32,868 bases of DNA from Lactobacillus equicursoris DSM 19284 = JCM 14600 = CIP 110162 (lineage in GTDB: Bacteria; Bacillota; Bacilli; Lactobacillales; Lactobacillaceae), in assembly GCF_001434815.1 (NCBI RefSeq), contig NZ_AZDU01000024.1, positions 1 through 32,868 on the forward strand, given 5' to 3'. A model generated the notes under the pieces. The model saw only the letters and a program-made list of their open reading frames with translations. It ran no database searches and was not told the origin of the DNA. Each line of letters begins with the position of its first letter. Positions within the stretch are counted from its first letter, which is position 1. Of this stretch, positions 27,274 through 32,868 are shown piece by piece. Made by a program: the position numbers and the translations under genes.

Positions 27274-29775
27274 ATGCTGGAAGAGCAAGTAAAGTATTTG
27301 AACGCCGCCCGAAACCTAGACAGTTTGTTCTATACCTGCCAAAAGCGGGAACAAGAGCACCTGTTTGTTTTGAAAAAGAAGCTTGACGGGCGCTGGCTTG
27401 ATAAAAATAGCGTCTATTGGCACTATGTCTTATATGAGCCTGATAAGTTGCCAGTGCAGGGCTGGAAGATTCACCTAAGTGCTACGGTCAAGCAGGCCCA
27501 GGGGATGCTGGACGCCGTAGCGCCGCGGCTGATTGAACAAGGAATTTCTTTCAAATTCCAAGCCAGCCTGGAGCGGTTGATTATGGCCAATTCCAAGTAT
27601 GCCGACCGCGGTGAAAGCGGCAAGTTTATCACGATTTATCCGCGCGACGAGGCGGAGTTTGCTGGCCTGCTGCCCAAGCTGCAGCAGCTGACAGCTGCTT
27701 TTGCTTTAGGGCCTTATATTTTGAGTGATCAGAATTGGCAGGAAAGTAATGTCTATTTTCGCTATGGTGGCTTTAAGCCGGTGTACATGACTACAGCTGC
27801 CGGCGAGCGGGTGCCGGCAATCTATGATCCCGCGGGAAACAAGCTGGAAGACCAGCGCCTGCCCTACTATCAGCAGCCGGATTTTGTTGCGGATCTGCCA
27901 GTTTTCGCGCGAAATATTTTTCCAAAACAAGCCGCTTTCGCCCCGTTAAAGAAGTACCAAATCCAAGAAGCCCTGCACTTCAGCAACGCGGGCGGGGTGT
28001 ACTTGGCCTTGCATGAAGGAAGAAAGGTAGTTCTGAAAGAAGGACGCCAGCAGGCAGGCTTGGATGCCAAGCTTAGGGATGGCTTTGCCAGAGTTGAAAA
28101 TGAAGCCAAAATCTTGCGGCAGCTGGCTGATCTGCCGGGCGTAGTGACCTGCCTGGGGGATTTCAGCTCATGGCGACACCATTTTTTGCTAGAGGAATTC
28201 ATTGCCGGACAGAGTTTGGAAGAGCTGCTGGCGACTGATTTTCCGTTTGTTCTTGCAGACATTGGGAAGCGGAACCGGTACAAGGCCCGAGCAATCAAGA
28301 TTTTACAGCAGCTGAAGAAAATCATCGCCCAGGTTCATGCTCGCGGAATCGGGATTGGCGACTTGTCTTTGAGCAATATTCTGGTTACGCAAGGGGACAC
28401 CGTCCGGCTGATTGACCTTGAAAATGCCGGTGGAGCCAGTGAAAAATACACTCCCGGATTAACAACGGTTGGCTTTGTCAATCCGGCTGCCAGGACGTTC
28501 GCCGAGGCTGACGATTTTGCCTTGATGAGGATCGCCTACTATCTTTTCTTGCCGATCATTCCAGTGGCTGATTTGGCTCCTGGCATAATTTCCAAGCATG
28601 AGAAATGGATCGCGACCTACTTTGGCCAAGATACGGTTGCTTTTTTGCGGGAAATTGCCGACACCACGCGGCCGTCAGCGCCAATTTTCCTGAAAAAGCC
28701 CTTGGCCATGCCAGCAAAAGAGTTAAGCCAGCAGACTGTGGCCGCTTTCGCGTCGGGCTTAAGCCGGGGCATTCTGCGGCATTTGCATTTTGACCGGCTG
28801 GCCTTGGTGCCAAATTTGCTTGATGAAAATACTGATCCGTTTGCCCAATTAAATTTGGAACACGGAGCCGCGGGTGTTTTATGGGCGATTGACCAGAATG
28901 CGGACCTGCGAAATTGGGTGGCAAGCCAGCAGGCAGAGATACTTGAGCTTGCCCAGGAGGCCAAGGCGCTAGGCTTGCTCAATGGCATCAGCGGCTTGGC
29001 GAATGTCCTTGAAAAGCGGGATTTCCCGGATTTGGCCAAGCAGCTGCGGCAGCTCCTTTATCAAAAAGTCGACTTAGCATCAGCTGATATTTCGCTGGCT
29101 ACAGGCTTAAGCGGGATCGCCTTGTCTTTGCTAGAAGACGATCCAGACCTAAGCGGGAAAATCGCGGAAAACTTGCTTGCCCGTTGGCGGCAGGTCGACT
29201 TTAACAAGTTTAGGGATGAGGATGTCGGCCTATTGACGGGTTGGGGTGGCGTCAGCTATCTCTTCTGGCGGCTAGGGCAAAAGGAGACAGCTGAAGAAAT
29301 CCTGTTGCGGATCTTGCGCGAGCACGCTAAGGGGACAGACGAGTTAGCCATTACCGATCAATCGCGCGGCTTTGAGAGACTGATTCCATATTTGGAAAAT
29401 GGGACTTTTGGCTTGGCATTATTAATGCACAAATTCATGCGGGAGGACCCGGCTTTTAGGCAGAATTATCAGCTTTTGTTTGAAAAATTGAAAAAATCAT
29501 GCATGACCTATTGCACCTATATGGAGACGCTGGTCTCAGGCTATAGCGGCGTATTGCCGCTAGCCAAGGCCTTAGCTGATGACGGTGACACAACCATGCT
29601 GGATTACGCTTTAGCCGCGCTCAACCAGTATTTGGTTGCCAATGACGATGAAATTCTGCCACCAGGAAAATATGGCTACAAGCTGAGCTTGGATTTTTCA
29701 ACGGGGAGCGCGGGCTTGTTGACCCTGCTTAAGGATTTAAGGCAAGGCGATGAATTTAGCTGGCTGCCGGTTTGA
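27274..29775 (+). CDS. Class III lanthipeptide synthetase LanKC
   Basis: An 833-residue three-domain synthetase. Residues about 1-215 are the phospho-Ser/Thr lyase, with the class III/IV signatures GWKIHLSAT (63-71), FKFQASLERL, NSKYADRGESGKFITIYPRD (106-125) and GPYILSD. Residues 225-440 form a Ser/Thr kinase: Lys255 in VVLKEG, Glu275/277 in the C helix, catalytic Asp363 and Asn368 in IGDLSLSNIL, and Asp381 in LIDLENAG. Residues about 500-833 are a LanC-like cyclase with G-rich helix ends (GLLTGWGGVSYLF, SGYSGVLPLAKAL). The Cys-Cys-His zinc ligands of class IV cyclases are absent, giving class III. It phosphorylates Ser/Thr in the precursors, eliminates phosphate and adds Cys to form (methyl)lanthionine or labionin. 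It lies 6 bases after the exporter gene. Confidence 0.93.
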   Translation: MLEEQVKYLNAARNLDSLFYTCQKREQEHLFVLKKKLDGRWLDKNSVYWHYVLYEPDKLPVQGWKIHLSATVKQAQGMLDAVAPRLIEQGISFKFQASLERLIMANSKYADRGESGKFITIYPRDEAEFAGLLPKLQQLTAAFALGPYILSDQNWQESNVYFRYGGFKPVYMTTAAGERVPAIYDPAGNKLEDQRLPYYQQPDFVADLPVFARNIFPKQAAFAPLKKYQIQEALHFSNAGGVYLALHEGRKVVLKEGRQQAGLDAKLRDGFARVENEAKILRQLADLPGVVTCLGDFSSWRHHFLLEEFIAGQSLEELLATDFPFVLADIGKRNRYKARAIKILQQLKKIIAQVHARGIGIGDLSLSNILVTQGDTVRLIDLENAGGASEKYTPGLTTVGFVNPAARTFAEADDFALMRIAYYLFLPIIPVADLAPGIISKHEKWIATYFGQDTVAFLREIADTTRPSAPIFLKKPLAMPAKELSQQTVAAFASGLSRGILRHLHFDRLALVPNLLDENTDPFAQLNLEHGAAGVLWAIDQNADLRNWVASQQAEILELAQEAKALGLLNGISGLANVLEKRDFPDLAKQLRQLLYQKVDLASADISLATGLSGIALSLLEDDPDLSGKIAENLLARWRQVDFNKFRDEDVGLLTGWGGVSYLFWRLGQKETAEEILLRILREHAKGTDELAITDQSRGFERLIPYLENGTFGLALLMHKFMREDPAFRQNYQLLFEKLKKSCMTYCTYMETLVSGYSGVLPLAKALADDGDTTMLDYALAALNQYLVANDDEILPPGKYGYKLSLDFSTGSAGLLTLLKDLRQGDEFSWLPV

Positions 29776-29794
29776 TAGACAAGGAGACAGAATC

Positions 29795-29971
29795 ATGAAC
29801 AACGTCATTTTGGATTTCGAAAAATTGGTTGAAAGAAAAGCCAATCGCTTGGCGCGTGAGCAAAAATATCGCGGGCAGATCACGCCGGCAAGCAGTCTCA
29901 GCATTCTTTGCACGGGGCATGATGTCAGCAATTTTGGGATTGGCGAGCTCCTTTTCAAGCTGTTTAAATAA
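29795..29971 (+). CDS. Class III lanthipeptide precursor 2
   Basis: A 58-residue peptide immediately after the synthetase gene (19 bases), with AAGGAGA seven bases before the ATG. The leader MNNVILDFEKLVERKANRLA carries the ILDFEKL form of the class III leader motif. The core has SSLSILC (Ser33, Ser36, Cys39), again Ser-x2-Ser-x2-Cys, followed by a tail with SNFGIGELLFKLFK, which is amphipathic and positively charged. Only one Cys is present, so one labionin or lanthionine ring is expected. It aligns with precursor 1 in leader, SILC and SN-F, but the tails differ: this one suggests membrane interaction, the other is His-rich. No terminator is obvious before the tRNA. Confidence 0.82.
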   Translation: MNNVILDFEKLVERKANRLAREQKYRGQITPASSLSILCTGHDVSNFGIGELLFKLFK

Positions 29972-30064
29972 CTGTCGCCTAAAAAAACAACTTTTTTCGC
30001 GAAAGCTCTTGTCAAGGACACGTTTTTATGGTTTGATTAATAACTGTGTTAACGCACAAGAGTC

Positions 30065-30137
30065 GCTGACTTAGCTCAGTTGGCAGAGCACTTCACTAGT
30101 AATGAAGGGGTCGGAGGTTCGAATCCTCTAGTCAGCA
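30065..30137 (+). tRNA. tRNA-Thr (AGT)
   Basis: A 73-base cloverleaf can be drawn: acceptor stem GCTGACT / AGTCAGC, D arm TAGCTCAGTTGGCAGAGCA, anticodon stem CTTCA / TGAAG around the loop CTAGTAA, T arm GGAGGTTCGAATCCTC. The anticodon AGT reads Thr codons. The 3' CCA is not encoded. A terminator follows at once. Confidence 0.93.
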
Positions 30138-30140
30138 TAG

Positions 30141-30175
30141 TTAAACCGTCACCTGCAGGGTGGCGGTTTTTTCTT
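30141..30175 (+). terminator. Terminator after tRNA-Thr, direct repeat copy 1
   Basis: AACCGTCACC and GGTGGCGGTT form a stem followed by six T. The same sequence recurs at 30705-30738, with four differences, after an AT-rich insert. Confidence 0.85.
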
Positions 30176-30243
30176 ACCTATATTTTTCTGTATATTACTT
30201 CCCTAAGTAGTATAGCATTCCAAGCAAAATTATATTTGTTTCA

Positions 30244-30271
30244 TTGACTCTGTTAAAAAAGATGGTATTAT
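30244..30271 (+). promoter_or_regulatory. Promoter of the AT-rich small gene
   Basis: TTGACT and TATTAT are 16 bases apart, with a TGG just before the -10 box. A perfect 12-bp palindrome, TGTTGTACAACA, lies 22 bases downstream (30293-30304) and could be an operator. The rest of 30176-30429 holds nothing else recognisable. Confidence 0.45.
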
Positions 30272-30429
30272 TCTAATTAAATACTTATATAGTGTTGTAC
30301 AACATATCTATAGCTACTCAAAAGATTTAGGGTAGTGATGATACATTTGGAAATTATCTCCATAGTTTGATAGAAAATAGATTTTTAAGTATACTTTTTA
30401 CTATTTTATATATTTGTAAGTGGCTGAAA

Positions 30430-30678
30430 ATGAAAAAGATTTTAAAAGTACTGGCTATTTGTTTGTGCCTTTTTTTAATAATTGATAGTGGGTTATATAT
30501 TTTATTTGATTTTGAGTGTATCGGTGCTCTAATTAAGCTCTTAGGTGTAAAATCTGTTATCAGTGTAATCCTTAGGTGGATCATAATTGTAGTGGCTATT
30601 CTGCTAATAGTCAAATATGATGCGATTTTTGATTATGCATTTAAAAGCCACGATGATGCAAGTATAAATGAAGAATAG
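30430..30678 (+). CDS. Small membrane protein, unknown function
   Basis: An 82-residue protein with two hydrophobic helices (about 5-26 and 45-66) and an acidic tail (SHDDASINEE). It comes from a distinctly AT-rich segment (TTTTTTAATAATTG-like runs) unlike the genes around it, suggesting acquisition. The ATG at 30430 is preferred; an upstream TTG at 30367 is in frame, but neither has a strong ribosome-binding site. Size and topology resemble immunity proteins, and it is 460 bases from the lanthipeptide operon, but a tRNA and a terminator lie between, so this link is speculative. Confidence 0.45.
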   Translation: MKKILKVLAICLCLFLIIDSGLYILFDFECIGALIKLLGVKSVISVILRWIIIVVAILLIVKYDAIFDYAFKSHDDASINEE

Positions 30679-30704
30679 CTAAGCCCGATGTCATTGAATT
30701 AAAA

Positions 30705-30738
30705 TTAAACCGTCACCTGCAAGGTGGTGGTTTTTCTT
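30705..30738 (+). terminator. Terminator, direct repeat copy 2
   Basis: TTAAACCGTCACCTGCA, then AGGTGGTGG and TTTTTCTT, repeats the tRNA-Thr terminator at 30141-30175 with four differences. It closes the AT-rich segment. Confidence 0.75.
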
Positions 30739-30760
30739 GCGTGAAAATAAAACTTGGCAG

Positions 30761-30789
30761 TTGACAGGCAGTCGTCTTTCTTGTTAATG
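30761..30789 (+). promoter_or_regulatory. Promoter of the Rrf2 operon
   Basis: A perfect TTGACA lies 17 bases upstream of a weak -10 (TTAATG). The inverted repeat at 30781-30813 covers this -10, so a repressor bound there would block initiation. Confidence 0.5.
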
Positions 30790-30813
30790 TATTTGTATCA
30801 GATACATTAACAA
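30781..30813. promoter_or_regulatory. Rrf2-family operator (perfect inverted repeat)
   Basis: TTGTTAATGTAT and ATACATTAACAA are perfect 12-bp inverted halves with a nine-base spacer, ending ten bases before the regulator ATG. The symmetry and place fit autorepression by the Rrf2 protein. Confidence 0.65.
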
Positions 30814-30823
30814 AGGAGCAGGC

Positions 30824-31270
30824 ATGAGAGACACGAAATACACGGTGGCAATCCACATCTTGGTCATGCTGGCCACCAGCCCGCGGGACTTGAATTCCGA
30901 CGACTTGGCGGCAAGCGTTGGCACCAATGCCAGCTACATCCGCAAGGTGATGGCCCTCTTGAAGGACCGCGGAATCATTGCCAGTCAGCGCGGCAAGTCG
31001 GGGACGCGGCTGCTGAAGCGGCCGGAGGATCTGTCCCTGCTGGAAATTTACCAAGCAGTCAACGGGGATGAAGTGGAGATCTTCCAAATTCACCAGAATC
31101 CCAATCCAGACTGTCCTGTTGGCAGAAACATCAAGCAAGCCGTCTTTCCATTCTTGGACGAGGCGGAGAGACAACTGAAAACGGCGCTGGCCAAGGATAG
31201 CCTGGCTGACGTCATTGACCGGCTCAAGCAAGTCGCGGAGGAAACAAATGCAAGTAGCACAACTGATTAA
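30824..31270 (+). CDS. Rrf2 family transcriptional regulator
   Basis: A 148-residue Rrf2-type winged-helix repressor. The first helices are DTKYTVAIHILVMLA, the recognition helix is NASYIRKVMALLKDRGIIAS, and the wing is QRGKSGTRLLKRPEDLSLLE; a dimerisation helix follows near 100-140. It has only one cysteine (PDCPVGR), so it is not an iron-sulfur regulator of the IscR or NsrR kind. Family members like this commonly respond to oxidants, thiols or quinones. AAAGGAGC lies before the ATG. The stop overlaps the start of the oxidoreductase gene by 23 bases, so the pair is co-expressed and the regulator likely represses both through the operator upstream. Confidence 0.9.
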   Translation: MRDTKYTVAIHILVMLATSPRDLNSDDLAASVGTNASYIRKVMALLKDRGIIASQRGKSGTRLLKRPEDLSLLEIYQAVNGDEVEIFQIHQNPNPDCPVGRNIKQAVFPFLDEAERQLKTALAKDSLADVIDRLKQVAEETNASSTTD

Positions 31271-32246
31271 ATATGACGCAAAGAACCCAATTATCAAGCT
31301 GACCACGGCACCGGCCAAGCCGGTTGGCGACCATGACCTGCTGGTTGAAACCAAGGTGGCCGCGGTCAACCCCTTGGACAACCTCGTGGCGCACGGGGAC
31401 TTGAAGCTGGTCGTGCCTTACAAACTGCCGCAAACTTTGGGCAATGAATTCGTCGGCATCGTCAAGCAGACTGGTGCTGCTGTCCAAAAGTTCCAGCCTG
31501 GCGACCGGGTCTACGCCCGGACACCTTTGGACAACATGGGAGCTTTTGCTGAAGAAATCGTCATCAACGAGCAGGCGGTGGCCAAGGTGCCAGACTACTT
31601 GACTGATGAAGAAGCAGCGGCGGTCCCATTGACGGCTTTGACGGCCATGCAGGCTTTCGATTTGCTGGACGCCAAGGCGGGGCAGACCCTGTTCATTTCC
31701 GGCGGCAGCGGCAGCTTTGGCGCCATGGCCATCCCGCTGGCCGTGGCCCGAGGCTTGAAGGTGATCACGACTGGTTCCCCCGCCAGAAAGGCAGCGCTTT
31801 TGGACATGGGCGTCAGCCAGTTTATTGACTACCGGACGGAAGACTATACCAAGCTGGTCAAGGATGTAGACCTGGTAATCGACACCTTGGGCGGGGAGGA
31901 AGTCTTCAAGCAGCTGGGCATTTTGAAGCAGGGCGGCCGGATTGTTTCCCTGCGGGCCATGCCTAACCGGACTTTTGCCAAAAGAATGGGCCTGGGCTGG
32001 GGCAAGCAGATCCTGTTTGGGCTGGCGGCTGGCAAAATTGAGCGCCAAGCCAAGAAGAAGCAGCAGCATTACGACTTTGTCTTCGTCACGGCCAATGGTC
32101 CCCAGCTGGCCCAAGCCAGCGAGATCCTGGCCCAAAGCCAGGTGCGCCCGGCTCTTGGCAAGCGGTATTCCCTGGAGCAGGTCAAAGAAGCCATGGCAGA
32201 CGTGGCTCACGGCCACAGCCGGGGGAAGGTCTTGATCAAGTTTTGA
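31248..32246 (+). CDS. NADP-dependent quinone oxidoreductase-type (zinc-free MDR) enzyme
   Basis: A 332-residue medium-chain dehydrogenase/reductase without the catalytic or structural zinc ligands, as in quinone oxidoreductases. Residues 1-120 form the GroES-like domain (VNPLDNLVAHGDLKL, LGNEFVGIVKQTG, GDRVYARTPL). The Rossmann fold is seen at about 140-165 (LFISGGSGSFGAMAIPLAVA), with DLVIDTLGG and LKQGGRIVSL further on and the end GKRYSLEQVKEAMADVAHGH-type. Reduction of quinones or activated alkenes with NADPH is likely. The start at 31248 has GGAGG seven bases away; an earlier in-frame start lies inside the Rrf2 gene and would give a non-family extension. Confidence 0.9.
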   Translation: MQVAQLIKYDAKNPIIKLTTAPAKPVGDHDLLVETKVAAVNPLDNLVAHGDLKLVVPYKLPQTLGNEFVGIVKQTGAAVQKFQPGDRVYARTPLDNMGAFAEEIVINEQAVAKVPDYLTDEEAAAVPLTALTAMQAFDLLDAKAGQTLFISGGSGSFGAMAIPLAVARGLKVITTGSPARKAALLDMGVSQFIDYRTEDYTKLVKDVDLVIDTLGGEEVFKQLGILKQGGRIVSLRAMPNRTFAKRMGLGWGKQILFGLAAGKIERQAKKKQQHYDFVFVTANGPQLAQASEILAQSQVRPALGKRYSLEQVKEAMADVAHGHSRGKVLIKF

Positions 32247-32263
32247 AAGGATCTGACTGACGA

Positions 32264-32551
32264 ATGAGTTACATTGATTTGCCACTCCATGGGCGGCATG
32301 ATTGCCCAGGAAGTGGTCGCTTTGATCCTGGAGTGGATCAAGAGCCGGGGGCCGACTTTTCTACCTGGCGGCAGCCGGTTTTGATCGTCAACGGCGATCA
32401 TGACGCGATGGTGCCGACGGAAAACTCCTATGTTTTGGAGAAAATGTTCCCCAACAGCCAGCTGCATATTTAGCCTGACGCGGGGCATATGAGCATTTTC
32501 CAAAATGCCAGTGACTTCGCTGCTAGGACGGTAAAATTTTTACAATCTTAA
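32264..32551 (+). pseudogene. Alpha/beta hydrolase remnant
   Basis: The piece CHSMGGMIAQEVVALILE is the nucleophile elbow (Ser in S-M-G-G) of an alpha/beta hydrolase. In another frame TWRQPVLIVNGDHDAMVPTE, then EKMFPNSQLHI, a TAG, and PDAGHMSIFQNASDFAARTV is the C-terminal third with the catalytic Asp (GDHD) and His (GHMS). The middle of the protein is deleted, the frame is shifted between the two pieces, and a stop codon replaces the residue before PDAGH. The N-terminal part is missing. It is a dead gene following the oxidoreductase. Confidence 0.8.
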
Positions 32552-32556
32552 TCATC

Positions 32557-32599
32557 GAAAAAGGACGAGTCGTTTGGCAAAAACGGCGCGTCCTTTTTG
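32557..32599 (+). terminator. Terminator after the hydrolase remnant
   Basis: AAAAAGGACG and CGTCCTTTTT form the base of a long imperfect stem ending in a T run, with a second inner complementary pair (GTCGTT / AACGGC, imperfect). Confidence 0.7.
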
Positions 32600-32633
32600 A
32601 ATTATAATATTAAAAAGAGAGGAGAGATGTAAT

Positions 32634-32868
32634 ATGTGGTTATCAGTTGCGTTAGATGATCGTGCATTAAAGTACGATGACGAATACAAGATACACATTG
32701 TTGACGGTGAGCCGTCGGTTGAGTATTACTTCGATGAAAAGACTGCCCAGGCCTTGGAAGATGATGGCTTCTTGGTTGAGATGTGGGATAAGTTCGATGC
32801 CATGTTTGACTGGGGCGATTATGATTTCTTTGAGCCTGACAAGTGTGTTGGCTTCCGTCAGTGGTTGC
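32634..32868 (+). CDS. Hypothetical acidic protein, 3' end outside the window
   Basis: An open frame of at least 78 codons starts at the ATG at 32634, preceded by AGAGAGGAGAG. It is very acidic (DDRALKYDDEYKI, FDEKTAQALEDDGFLVEMWD, WGDYDFFEPDKCVG), aromatic-rich and likely cytoplasmic. No family is recognised, and the C-terminus is not in the window. The ATG at 32627 opens only onto an immediate stop. Confidence 0.7.
   Translation, partial: MWLSVALDDRALKYDDEYKIHIVDGEPSVEYYFDEKTAQALEDDGFLVEMWDKFDAMFDWGDYDFFEPDKCVGFRQWL

Noticed and set aside
29972-30064. Possible terminator after precursor 2 (A-run and T-run around CAAC)
   Set aside because: No stem of useful length could be drawn; the lanthipeptide transcript may run towards the tRNA.
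31224-32285. 353-codon open frame on the minus strand
   Set aside because: It lies antisense to the clear Rrf2 and oxidoreductase genes; it is a by-product of their G/C-rich third positions and has no family-like motifs.

Overview
This window looks like chromosomal DNA of a Lactobacillus, most likely L. delbrueckii or a close relative. The basis is a lacS-lacZ-lacR locus whose LacS carries a fused EIIA domain, the moderate GC content with G/C-rich third positions, and many decayed genes and insertion-sequence scraps. The species call is an inference. The divergent lacS/lacZ layout and a LacZ that differs at many positions from the subsp. bulgaricus enzyme (from memory) argue against a standard bulgaricus locus.

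Layout. 1-1300: a truncated IS3-type transposase, a GNAT acetyltransferase, and a decayed minus-strand stretch. 1320-7713: lactose module (lacS on minus, lacZ-lacR on plus) with three LacR-type operators. 8000-10545: a compositionally odd island with an AIM24-family gene, an orphan ORF, a DEDD-type exonuclease and what looks like the first 51 residues of a tyrosine recombinase. 10548-15600: GNAT, a two-gene ABC-2 exporter, a secreted Lys-rich Rib-like surface protein, a DUF2798 membrane protein and an ArsC-type reductase. 15600-18803: a decayed membrane-protein gene, an apparent single leftover type I-C CRISPR repeat with an AT-rich leader-like tract, an 88-bp repeat that is also present inverted at 761-848, a 5'-truncated unknown gene, and a GIY-YIG/DUF2075 helicase-nuclease that is a candidate phage-defence protein. 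18838-22876: a GNAT pseudogene, a twice-frameshifted flavoprotein reductase, the intact GNAT paralogue, DUF4256 and MmcQ/YjbR proteins.

23136-29971 is the most notable part: a compact class III lanthipeptide cluster. An Agr-type sensor kinase and LytTR regulator read leftward. Divergent from them is an operon of precursor peptide 1, an ABC exporter, a three-domain lyase-kinase-cyclase LanKC synthetase, and precursor peptide 2. The two precursors are related to each other and share a Ser-x2-Ser-Ile-Leu-Cys core motif, which fits the labionin/lanthionine pattern of class III enzymes. A 9-bp direct repeat with 12-bp spacing, typical of LytTR regulators, lies upstream of a -10 box for the operon. 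No AgrD-like signal gene and no leader protease are visible.

30065-32868: tRNA-Thr, an AT-rich small membrane ORF bracketed by two copies of the same terminator, an Rrf2 regulator with a perfect 12-bp inverted-repeat operator overlapping its gene for a quinone-oxidoreductase-type enzyme, a broken alpha/beta hydrolase, and the start of an unknown acidic protein.
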